DNA of 64,000 nt from Pseudoips prasinana. Its lineage: Eukaryota; Arthropoda; Insecta; Lepidoptera; Nolidae. This document shows positions 42,085 to 54,300 of this stretch, piece by piece. The position numbers and the translations under genes are program-made. Position 1 is the stretch's first letter; each line of letters starts with the position of its first letter. The notes under the pieces are model-generated. The model was not told the DNA's origin and did not search any database. It saw only the letters and a list, made by a program, of their open reading frames with translations. Where the stretch lies: positions 25,751,934 to 25,815,933 of the forward strand of contig OX621252.1 of assembly GCA_951640165.1 (NCBI GenBank), given 5' to 3'.

Positions 42085-42292
42085 TCATTTATGTGCTCTC
42101 AGGTGACTGACGTAACCTATCTTTGAAGCGCACGTTCGACCACATGCGCTACAAGTCAGCACCCCTCCGACATAATTATAATATATGGCCGCGGGTGGTC
42201 GGGCCTTGAGTTCGTCTCGTTTAGCATCGAGCTCTTCTTTCCGCTTCTTATCAAACTCGAACACCTTAGTGTGTACAGTGCGCCTCCATCGT
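42085..42292 (-). pseudogene. LINE ORF C-terminus with C2H2 zinc finger
   Basis: Open frame encodes [54 protein letters not shown] and stop. The CX2CX12HX3H finger closing the protein is typical of a group of insect LINE reverse transcriptases. Only the 3' end is present. Confidence 0.75.
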
Positions 42293-42329
42293 GTTACAAT
42301 CTAATAAAAAAACTGTACTTTATTACGGA

Positions 42330-42470
42330 AGGTTTTTCCGACGACGTTGCGGTGGTGAACGTTAAAACCATCTGCGACGATAAGCTCGCGAGGGGACGCC
42401 CAATTCCCATGTTGCATGCCTGCTGGCATGTAACATGCTTGTTTGCTCCATGATAGAAGAAAGCATCTTA
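42330..42470 (-). repeat. Dispersed GC-rich segment, partner at 3795-3835
   Basis: The minus strand contains CGCGAGCTTATCGTCGCAGA then TGGTTTTAACGTTCACCACC. It lies just upstream of the zinc-finger LINE end and may be part of it, but no frame joins them. Confidence 0.6.
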
Positions 42471-44627
42471 TTTGTGTGCTATAGGAATGTGCGGAAACAT
42501 AATACTAGGAACAAATGTTATTTCAGCTAAGAGTAACTACGATAAAGTTTTGTAACGTCGGAGTAACGAAAAATAGATAATAGGTCAAACAGTAACAGAC
42601 GTGACGTTCCATCAACAAACAATTTGTTAGTTTTTAGTTAATTTCAAACAAAATGTTCAGAAGCCGACCAAATTATGAAGGCTACCTAAAAGCGACTGCA
42701 CTATATACATTAGCTTAAACTTTCAGAATTAGCAGCTTAGTATCCGATGTTTTGTACAGTCAAGCAGGATATCGTTATGTAGTACAGCTAATTTGAAATA
42801 TTACAACTAGTTTTTAATTTTATATATTACAATCAATTTCATCCCACAGGTCATTTCGTCGCCGTCGTTAGTCTGAACAACTCGGGGAAGGGTATAACCT
42901 ACAGTTTACAGTGGCTAATATAAACGGGTTCTTAAACAGCTTAGCGTACTAATTATATTCAAACCTTTCCATGGACCGGAACTTTTCTGTTTTCGCACAT
43001 CTGACGTAGAATTGTTACCTTGAAACTAATATGACTAATTTGAGTATGTAGCCATTTCGTCCAGCCGTGGCACCAACGTCAGCTGTTATAAAGGAAAGAA
43101 AAATAAATAAAAAACCTCGTTACTCTATTAAATCTTTATTAAATATTTGTAAAGCATTTCCAAAAGTATATAACTTATTTATAGAAAACATAAAATATTA
43201 AGTACATTTGAGAGGTAATAATTTATTTATAAATATAAAGCCAAGCTGGATATGGTAGTTAGATAAAAATAAATAATGCCTAGCGCCAAATAATTTCATT
43301 CTTCAATTTCAAAGTTTGTGAATTCGGCGCAAGGCATTGTTGTCGTGAGCGGGATGTATTTTGAGGCCCCAATTTTACCATGAGCCACCAATCGAATCAG
43401 TAATGTTATTTAATAAATCAGAATAATAGAATGCACATCAATAACAAACATTAAATGAAGGGCCTTGAGTCGAATCAAATTACCTTAATCGACCCCTGAC
43501 TCCGCTCACGCCCTCTGCCGCCAATGGAGCCATAGTCTAAAAGTTAATCTACAAGTACAAGGAATTTTAACAATACTGGGTTAAAAAATAACTGGAATAT
43601 GTACGATCCACTCATGTGTGGAATTAATCATTCAGATAAAAAAATTAAGTCAGCGAGTGCCAATTTGGAAGGGTAAAGACGAGTTAGATTAGTTATAAAA
43701 GTACAAAATTACTAACATCTATTGACTTGTAGGTAAATACAATTTATAAGTAATACTTTTCTTTACTTAATTATACATAATGGGTTTCACGTAACGACGA
43801 TAACGCTCCAATGATGTGATTCGATCATAGTTCTAATATTAATTTATGATCATCATAAACAATAAAAGGGAATTACATAAAAGCCCTAGCCGAAATGGGC
43901 GGAGAGGTTAAATGCAAGATATTTACGTGTTCTCCCAGACACGGGGGTGGGACATCGCGAATACCTTCATTCGGGGTGTCAGTAAGAATTCCTCTTTCCA
44001 TATACCCCAATGATACTTTTTTGCCGTACTCGGGAATTAAACTTTATTGATTAGGGTTGTTAGTAGTACATACAAACACCTTTGTATGTAAGCTGTTATT
44101 AATTCTCATTTCTGCAAAGTTTTACTGACTTCCACTCGAATTTAATTTAACTCAGTATGCTATATTTTATTGAGTATTTAAACAGATCTATCAATAAATA
44201 AATATATTAACTTACTTAAAATAACTTTGTGATGTAATTGGAATGTATATTATACTATTCTTCATTTTCTTTATACAATTATTCATTTCCACTGTAACTC
44301 CTATCAAGAATACATTAGTCCAATCTAAAACTCGCAACATTCTAAACACATTGCAACAAACATACTGGAATTCATTCAGCTATTATATATACGTTCTTTT
44401 TTTATATATTTAATATGCTTTGTAGTAAATTTGGTAATAAAAAATATGTGTATTTATTTCTATCACCCATTTATAAATATATAAAACTATCGATATCACT
44501 CATCGACTGCAGTAATGCACAGGACTACGTGTGAGCAAACGTGAGAGCGAAACACTCGAATGATTTATGACCGAGTCTGTAGCGCGATTTTAACTATACT
44601 ATAGGCTATTATTCATGCCGTAACTTA
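42471..44627. other. Intergenic, possible 3' UTR and terminator region of twisted
   Basis: No coding frame. AATAAA-like signals for the minus strand occur (for example TTTATT at about 43133), but I cannot tell which is used. Some GC-richer stretches (43490-43520, 43900-43990) are unassigned. Confidence 0.4.
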
Positions 44628-44799
44628 GGCTCTACACAGACGGACCGCATTTCAACTGCAATTCAACCGCAAATTGCAGTTCAAGTGCAGTTTGAATGCA
44701 GTTGACACGTCTGCAATGGAACAAACGCGCAGTCCGATTGCAGTTCAATTGCAGTCGGCGTGGAGTTGCAGTTGAAATGCGGTCCGTCTGTCTTGGGCC
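44628..44799. mobile_element. PIF/Harbinger-like MITE with TTA target duplication
   Basis: 172 bp. The left end GGCTCTACACAGACGGACCG continues CATTTCAACTGCAA; the right end is its near-exact inverse. TTA flanks both sides (44625-44627 and 44800-44802). The inside is packed with GCAGTT/AACTGC words in both orientations. Confidence 0.85.
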
Positions 44800-44936
44800 T
44801 TAGAGCGGAATGGAATATGTAGTACACTGTTTTTTCTCTTTCACTTTTTGTTGCTCACAATAGCACAGTCAACGGTAAAAATAGATGATCAAAAACGGAG
44901 ATTCAATACTAATAATAATATTATCCTCACACTCTG

Positions 44937-45085
44937 CCATCTCACCCCACACTAAGCAGAGCTTGTACTATGGAAATCAGATAACTGATATATTACATAT
45001 ACTACTTTTGTTTTGTAAATACATACTTTTATATAGATAATAACACTCAGGCTGAGGTGTGTCATGTTCATGCAGTACCAATAAG
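44937..45085 (-). repeat. tRNA-derived SINE next to the twisted stop codon
   Basis: Plus-strand view: CACACTAAGCAGAGCTTGTA, CTATGGAAATCAGATAACTG, GATAATAACACTCAGGCTGA. It lacks the tRNA head. It ends about 10 nt before the stop codon of twisted and therefore lies in its 3' UTR. Confidence 0.8.
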
Positions 45086-45095
45086 ACAGCTAACA

Positions 45096-45313
45096 TTAAA
45101 ACTCCCAACTTTCCATCCATTTCAGGCCTGACATGGTAGAATTCGGTTCATGCGCTAACGGGCCAGTCATGCCGTAAGCCAGAGGGGAGAATAGGTAGAA
45201 GCTATAGATTGTGGTAGATATGACGAGGCCTACGATGCAATGATACACTGTCCGTCCCAGTTCCGGCGATAGGTAACTTCGTATGCTGGTTAGCAAGTAT
45301 TCCGTGAGGATAC
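45096..45313 (-). CDS. tw: twisted terminal exon
   Basis: 218 nt including TAA. Encodes [18 protein letters not shown], a transmembrane helix [36 protein letters not shown] and the end [10 protein letters not shown]. Human POMT2 ends LRWLDSWEF. Acceptor TTACAG. Confidence 0.97.
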
Positions 45314-48300
45314 CTGTAAGGAAGAGAATAGTTTTATTTTTCAGCACAATATGATTTATCAGTTCGAAATAAAAGTATCTGGTGATAGGTAGGGTTGTCC
45401 GTCCGGTTTTACCCGGATTTGTGCAAGTTTCCAGGCGGGGTTTCATTTGTAGTCCGGGTCTAACTTTTAAAAGTGTTGGACCGCTGCGCCTCTGTGGGGC
45501 GACCGTCGAACACTGGCACTGTCAGTGAGCCCCAGGACGGTTATCTGTTACCATGTCCGGGTTCTAAGCCAGAGTTTTCAAACGTCTCGTCCTGGTTGCC
45601 AAATTTAAAAAATGGGAACCCTAGTGTTCCGCGCCACATTTAAAATTGATGTCCAGATTAAAAATTATGACCATTATGTTAAATAATATAAAAGCTTGAA
45701 CTGTACATAATAGGAGCCGTTAATCATTTGTTTTAAATTTTCTGTTGATATATGCAATCCAATCAATAATCTCCATTTTGATTGGTTTTTGCATTTTGAA
45801 TTGAGCTACTAATTAAAACGATTAGACTGTATGTGTGACTCTAGTCGTGACAGACGTTTGTGCTCTAAAAAACCTTTAAATGTTGTACACTGTTGTATTG
45901 ACTCACCAGTGAGCATGGAACTGAACACGAGCGCCGGGAAGTAGTGGTGGAAGTACAGCACGCGGCCCATCGCCCAGAACGGCACGTAGTGGAGCGCCCA
46001 GCCCACGAATGTCCACGCCGCGGCGTTCAACAGCGAACGACCCTTGCTGTCTAATACAGTTATAATGCTATAATAAGATATTTCTTTAATAGGTGTGCGG
46101 ACTATTTTTTATATTCCACAGTTTTAAGACAGGCCACAAATAAAGCCTACCGAAAAAAACAGTTAAATTTCCTTCAAACTAACGAAGTTGTAAGTATTTA
46201 TAATGCCACAAACTTATCTGGCCCGGTGGCCAAACGTAGAACTAACGACGCCAGTTGGAAATGTCAATCGGCTGTTATTCCCTGACATGCCTGCCATTGA
46301 TTGTTTGTTGCGCGTATTTATTTTTCTTTTTGTGGTTTGAATTGTTTAAAATGCTGAAAGCTTTAAAAAGTGATGCGAGGAACGTTATATTACAAGTATT
46401 GAATTATATGAATGAAGAAAAACACCTTCAGGCACCAATTATACCCTTCAATAAGTTGTATGAACGCGTAGCTGCTGCTACAGGTTAGTGTTGTCAGCTT
46501 CTGAAAAAATACGAAACTCCCCCTCGCTCTTTAATTTAAAATACATATTTTAAATCATTCATTATTTAATTATTTTTTGCTATTTCCTTTGTAGGTGTCC
46601 GCGAGCGATTTGTAAGAAAACTTGTGAAAGAAAAAGAGCAAGCAGATGCAAAAATTTATAGCAGATCAGAATATTGGTAGATCGAATTCTGAAATCCTAT
46701 AATTGATTGCAGAAGCTTTTGATAAAATAACAGTCAATGAATGGCAAAAGGCAAAATGCGATCATGTAAAAAAATATTGAAAATGTGTGGCGAAAAAGGG
46801 ATGGATACTTAGACGAGCCTTTCATCATTCATTTAGGTAGTGAAAGTGAAAGCAGTGATTCCGATAATGATGATGAAATGAATTCTGAATTAAACCACTC
46901 CGGTGACATAATAATACCTGGAGTAGATACTCCAGGTATTATTATGTCACCGGAATCCGGAGATCCGTTAGAGAACACCCAGCATACCTTTTATGTAAAT
47001 GATCATAATTATTGTATAAAAATATAACGATTTGTAATGACAGTATTTGTTTGCTTTTTAGTGAAGTAACATTTACGTTACAATGTGCATATTATTTTTA
47101 CCCACTTTATTGCATAAAATAATTACTAGCAACACTAAATGCGATAACAGCGACGCTGCCAGCGGGTCAGATAAGTTTGCGGAACTGTACATATTTAAAG
47201 TTAAGTTTGCCATTTTGACGTTTTGCTATTTTAAGGAATTGCAATTTTTATGAACGCAACCGATTGTACTACAAAACTTCTGATTATTTAAGTGACAAAA
47301 CAGCTTGGGGTTGAGTCACTCTAAATTAACACATTTAAATACAATGTGCGAAAAAGAAACAGAAACTTAGCTTAGCTAGTAAGAAATAACTATTTTAAAA
47401 AAGGATTCCTACTGAGTTTTCTGGCAGTGTTTCTCAGTAGCTGCCACGTCATGCACTGCACCGTAGGGTAAAAAATTGATTGATTGAATTTGTGTGGAAT
47501 CGCCACACAAATTTTGTTAAAATACTGTTTTGTGACTCCACACGAAAATGTAATATTTTAACGGAATAAATGAAGTTTGAGTTTGTGAAATTTGACAATA
47601 TGCGACGAAACGGAGTACACTTTCAGAGAAAACAGACCTTTTTAAGCAATTTTTGGGAAAGAGAAAAAAATATAAGCAATCTCAAATACTCAAAGTTGAT
47701 CACAAAAGTCCACAGGTTCACTTACTTGGCAGCGGTGTTCCCATAACTTCAGCCCTCTTTTCCCTGACGGAGTTGATGACGTAAATCACGAAGAATATCG
47801 CTAGGAACACCAGGTTCCCCCACCACACTACCGGGTTCCCCAGCAAATAGATACGGTGACTGCTGCCTGAGAAGAACTGCCCCTGATGAAGGTAATTCAA
47901 TGAGTAATTATATAATATCTAAGTATAATACATATCAGTACTCCTTGGTCAAACAAAGTCTATTTAGAGCCTGCCTCTTTGGTCTAGTCGTCGCATGTTC
48001 AACCGCCGATAATGTGGCCCTGGGTTCAAATTATCAGTTAACCCGAAGTCTGGGAGTTGGCAGATTTGCAGTAATAAGTAGAAGAAAATTAAGTTAGATT
48101 AGTTTACATAGGTGCTCATTTGGTTGGAAGCATGCAACATGATCCGTTCAAACGAGAAAAAGCTACCTTAGCAAATGCTTCAGTAAAATATTACTGTATC
48201 TCTGATCTTAATATATAAATAATAGATCTTAATAGCGCCAAAATGTATGTATTCTCAGAGTCAAGACCAACCAAGAACTAGAAGACTAGAGCTTTGTTCT

Positions 48301-51300
48301 ATGGAGCAGAAATTATATTGTTTAATTTGTACCACTCGCCAAATTATTATCTACTGTCAATGCCACGTATTACCCCGTAAATTTCTTGAATCTGCCTAAG
48401 CGGCCTTATGAAGACACCCAGACTCAGGACAAACAGACATATTCATGCACACAAATAGCTGGGTGGGAACTGAACCCACGACCTGCGGAGCTGCCGCGTA
48501 AAAGGCTCTACCAACGACGCCAACCGGCCCGTCCTGAATTGAAGATAGTTCTGAATCGAGGATATTCTTTAGCTCTATCCAGTGTTTAAGACGTGGCTAG
48601 GCAACCTTGACTTAAAATTGTAATGCAGCTATTGTAACAAAAATAATCTTATTTGAAAAAAGATTTATTTGAATAAAGATAATCCTTAGCTTTAGTTTAC
48701 ATCTAATGCAATATAACTAATTAAGTTTTGTTTACATAGGAGTCATTTGCAGTCCAAGCAGCTCGTTTGTGGAATGAGTTACCATTTTCTATTAAATGCT
48801 CTCAGAATATATTTAGCTTCAAAAAACTTGTGTAAGACCACTATCTGTCTCTATCATAAAAATTATTAATTTATTTTATATGAATATAGTATTTTATTTA
48901 CGTATAATATGTATGTGTAATAATAATATGATCATTTGCATATTTTTAGTTTTTAGTATACCTTTTTAATTATGTCTTTTCTTCTTTTTTATCTATATAC
49001 CACACTTTGTTGCACCATCCTCGGCATTTTTTGACATTTAATTCCTATCCATCCAAAGGTTGTCTGGAAGAAATCGCTTTATGCGATAAGACCGCCCATT
49101 GTACATTATAATTAATGTTTCATTGTTAAATGTTCTTTTATTTTATGTGTACAATAAAGTGTATTTTATTTTATTATTTATTTCATTATAAACTTGCAAC
49201 ATTATTAGTACAAGCTAGGAAAGGCGTCTTACTACTTACTCTGTAGTTGATAGGCCACTGCCACGGCTGCGATGTGACCTCTCCCTCCTTGGGCTTCAGT
49301 CCAGCGTTCCCTTGGAACATGACTGCGTGCGACTCCAGGAACCTTTCTATGAACCCTGATGCGTACGCTTCGAAGCTTACTTTAGGCACTACAAGGAAAC
49401 AAGAAGAAAGTAAACTATTTACCACTGTTTTCATGTCCTGAGTTTGATTCCTGCGCAGGACAACTTTTTGTGTAAACCATAAATAATTGTTCTGGGTCTG
49501 CTGCCTGGAAGAGATCGCTTTTAGCGATAAGGCCACCAATTGCATTAAAATAAGCTAATTTCCTTGTTGTATCTATTGTTTTGTTTTACTTATTTTTGCA
49601 ATAATGTGTACTTCTTCTTCATCTTTGTGTTCATCAAGTAAAATATTGTTCGTATTAAAATACGAAAGCTCTCAGTTTGATGAAGCCGAGTTCAATTGGA
49701 CGTATACTACGCAATACGCACGTTGATTTTAAAAAAGATTGCGGAGATAAACTTATCCGCGGCGATATTATTTTGACACTCACTACTAACAGCACCGCGA
49801 CAACCACTGAGGGTCTTGTCGATGCGCATGTTTGTGTGAGTGTACTGTTCGCGCACCACCACGCGATCCGGCTCGAAGGACCAATGTTGGTTCTAGCTTG
49901 GTAGAACTCGTAATGAAACTTCGTGTGGACTGTATAATACTGGTATATTGAAGATAACTTTGAAAGAATTAAATTTGGAACATTAAGAGCGTTGAATCGG
50001 CGATAACCGTTGGCACCGCTGGATATGAACGGAGTGTGTCCGGAGTGGGGGGGCCGCCCGCATCTCAGCCGCCCGTTCGGCCGCACCTCTTGCAGGACCG
50101 GTTTCGTGCGCGAACATGTACCGTTTCAACCGTTTGTAGGTAGTTTCTTTACTGTATATTTATATACTGAGACCATAGCGTGCGAGGCACATTTGTTTGT
50201 CAGCTATACATGACTGGGGGGTCAAAAGGGTAAACGAATAAAGTTATACTCACAGTCATCAAACACGTTATCCTCAACATTCCACAGCGCGTTCTTATCT
50301 CGCAAGTTGGGATTGCAAGCTACTTCCTGCTGCTCATAGCCCCATTTGGGCAACTGCTTGCCTGTGGTAGTTAGGACGCACGCCTGGAACATCAAGCTGG
50401 TTAGCTTTAAATTTCAAGATCATTATGAGATCTTCTACAAGGTGTAACATAAATAGTGCAAGTAACTTAAAAGGGTTTAATATGAGTATGAAGATTGGAT
50501 TGGTTGAATATTAAAATTGAATAATAATGAAGCTGATCATACCAAGGAAACACGTTGTTACATAGAATCTTTGCAACCCCTTTCGGCCCTTTAGCGGCTG
50601 AATTTTCAAAAATTCTTTCTTAGTGTATAACTACGTCAAATATAGAATATTTGTGCAAAGTTTCATGGTTCTAGACCAAGCAGTTTCAGCTGTGCGTTGA
50701 TCGATCAGTCAGTCAGTTTCTGTTTTTATATATACAGAAGTGGCTGGAGCCTCTGCACGTCCATATGATCCGAATGGACCCCCGAATGGAAGGCCTTCGG
50801 TAACGATGACACAAGTTCTATAATTTTTGTTCACTCGAACGCGTCTAAAGCAGTTTTTATTTCATAAATCGTCAACGGCTCGTTACTTGTATGGGTGCCT
50901 GCTATCGGTCGTCGCCTGATATCCTCTGGTCGTGGCGGATAGCCTAGCATATCCTACGGCGGAACACCAACTGTGGCAATCATATTTATTTATTTTATAA
51001 TGCGCGAAGGTTGTAAATGAACAGTTTTGTAAATAACTTTCCAATACATTCTCTGATTAAGAATGGAACCTGAGAACTATAACAAACTATTGGGAACTAG
51101 ATTTTTATTCAATACTAGCTGTGCCCCACGGTTTTACCCGCGTTAAATTTTATAAATTATCACAGCTCCTCCCCCGTTGGCGATAGCGTGATAATATGTA
51201 GCCTATATGTTGACCCGACCTCTTAGTAATATTCATGCAACATTTGAAGTAAATCCATTCAGTACTTTTTGAGTTTAACCCGGACATACATACAGACAAA

Positions 51301-54300
51301 TAGACACACAGACAAAAATTCAAAAAAATACGTTTTTTGCTTCGATATCGACTGTAGATCACGCCCCAAGTATCCTTTTTAAAAAATATTCAATGTACAG
51401 TTTCGACTTTCCTACGATTTTATTGTATGTATGTAGATTATTACTTTTCTTAGTTATATTGTTTAGCTAGCCTGTGGTTGGAAGTCTACTATAGTGAGGG
51501 TATGTAGTGAATAATATAAGACAACATATTTTTTAAAAGTGCGTGCCGTAAAACGGGGTGTCTCCTGATATTTTTTGGCAGTGTTTCTCGGTAACTGCCA
51601 CGTCAAGCACTGCATGGTAGCGTAAAAATAAGTGACCATTCAAAAAAGAAAATAAATTTTACTGAATAAAATATATACGACTATGGCTATAAAAACCCCG
51701 GGGTAAATAGAAACAGGAACAATATCTTACCTTTGTATGGATACTAACACTATTGCTATTCGCCCCCGGTGTTTCTACTCACCCCGTTTTACTGTGCCAA
51801 ATTCCCCATTCCATATTGCCCATTCTTTACAGTATCATCTTTATAAAGTACTAGCTGTGCCACGCGGTTTTACCCGCGATAAACTTAATAAATCATCACA
51901 GATCCTTTCCCGTAGGTGATAGCGTGATAATATGTACCCTATATGTTGACCCGACCTCTTAGTAAAATTCTTGCAAAATTTGAGGTAAATCCATGCAGTA
52001 CTTTTTAAGTTTAGCCCGGACATACATACAGACAAACAGACAAAAATTCTAAAATCTATATTTTTCGCATTGATATCGATAGTAGATCACGCCCCAAATA
52101 TCCTTTTAAAAAATATTCAATGTACTGTTTTTACTTTCCTACGATTTTATTATATGTATAGATAATATAGATAGTGGAGGAAATTTGAGAAGTATTCTTT
52201 TAATTTTTGACCCATCAAACTAACCAAATTAAAGAAAAAAAGGTTTATGATATACGAAAACATATTTTTGTCAACGCTTTTGTTTGGGAAGTTAGTCTTA
52301 TTTTCGTATATTTCAAGTTAATATTCTACGCGTTGGTCAGTTTTATAAGCAAATCTGCATAGTCATTGTCCACTATTATTCATGTTACACCTTGTATATT
52401 TACTAACCTGCAAATAATGCACAAACATGAGTTTACTCCTGACTGTTTGTACTTCTTCACCATCTTTGCCGCCCATTATGATAATTTTCCAAACATCATT
52501 GGCGTCGCCGATTCCATCCTAATAATAAAATTATGATAAATACATCTAGCCTATTCGTTTAGTGGCCCGATTCTCACTCAGGACAAATCTTTGTGTGATG
52601 AGCACGATTATCTAAAATATGTATGTATTTAGAAACATACATGTATGTTTATCAGTTGTCTGGTTGCCATAATACAGGCTCTGCCTAGTTTGGGATCAGA
52701 TGACCAAGATATTTATTTATAGAATGTATTTAACATTTTCGTCGTTTAGTCAAAGCCTACCTATTTTTCAGACATCTTTAAAATGAATTGTACAAATTTA
52801 AGTGCGGGTGGGAATCGCACCCAGGACCACGGGGTATCCGGCCCCATGTGCGTTAACCGCTCCGCCACCGCACCGTAGTACTGACACTTCGAATTTATAC
52901 AATCCATTCGATATTTCTTAACGCATTTAAGGCGCTTTAACGCCATCTTACCGAAACCTACACGGCTAACAACGGCTGGAATGCCAATACTTAGATCTGA
53001 CAATTCCAACAGATGGCGCTTTTAATGATTAAATGCGATGTTTTGTCAGGAAACAGAATAGCCAACCTGGGGTTGGCATATCCAGGATCAGGAGACTACA
53101 AGGATCTACCTACCCTAAGAAGCGTACTGAAGTATGTGCAGACTGCACTCAGGGTTCTAGGATAGAGAAAAAAATAATGAGGGCCAGTACAAAAAATCCT
53201 GAAGGGTCGAAGGGCTGTACGTAAGTACACCCCTACCAAGACAAAGACATACAGTCAAATTCAAGTAAAGTCTGTCACTGTCAAGTTAAGTCCTACCCCA
53301 GTAAGGCAGTGGAGAATTTACTAGAGGCTTCCATGGGATTTTGGAATCAACACGGAAAATCACAATTCACGTCAAAAACTCATCTTAAGAAGAGTTATGT
53401 CTAAAAATCCACCATATTTACACAAAATACTCGAATCTAAACTATATTTAGAAAATGAAACCTTACTTAAATGGGCCTTTTCCGTTTTGGCGCTAAAACT
53501 ACGATTTAATTTATTGGTGCGGGTGTTGTCAATAAGAAAATAAATAATAACCCTTTGTCTGGTCCAAAGTCGCCACTCGCAACATCGTAAAATTTTACAA
53601 TTATAATTAAATGTACAGATCCCAATCTGTCAAATTTCTTTTATAGATTTTCAACTTTTTCGCGTAAGTATAAACTTCACTTTCAATTGGGGAAATTTGA
53701 CAGATTGGGGTAGCTTGATGTGCTGGCGTCTGTACATACTAAACTGACAGCTGTCAAATATATATATCAATCTACAATAATACACTTATAGACCAATAAT
53801 AATAGTAACCCTGGACATTATTCACACACGCCATCTGATCCCAAACTAAGCATTTAAATTCTACACGGTCAACTGATGCGAGCCATGAGCGCCGCCATAT
53901 TGCGATAGATAATTTTTTTCGTCCATCTATCGTTCGGACGAACGACGTTTATGGAAAAAATAAAAAAATCATTCCTTCATGTACTACGTCTCTATGGCTA
54001 GGTGTACTTTTTTTCTATATTCAACGTGACAGCGGAATATTTATAAACTGCACATATATACACGTTATAACAATTAATGTGATGTTAATTAAAAAGACAT
54101 TGATATTATGATGAGGAATGTAATAAACTTGAGTCTTTCGAGGTCGTAATATTAAAATAATTGTAAATAGACAAATGCTTTACCTATTGTCTACGAATTC
54201 TCATCTCATCAGCGAAGGTAATCAAGTAATATTAAATTAGGTATCTATGCCCTCAATTAAATATATTTATAAAATTACCGAATTATCTTGGGCTTAATAT

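Noticed and set aside
43100..43150. Definite polyadenylation site of twisted
   Set aside because: AATAAA words are frequent in AT-rich sequence; without transcript data I cannot choose one.
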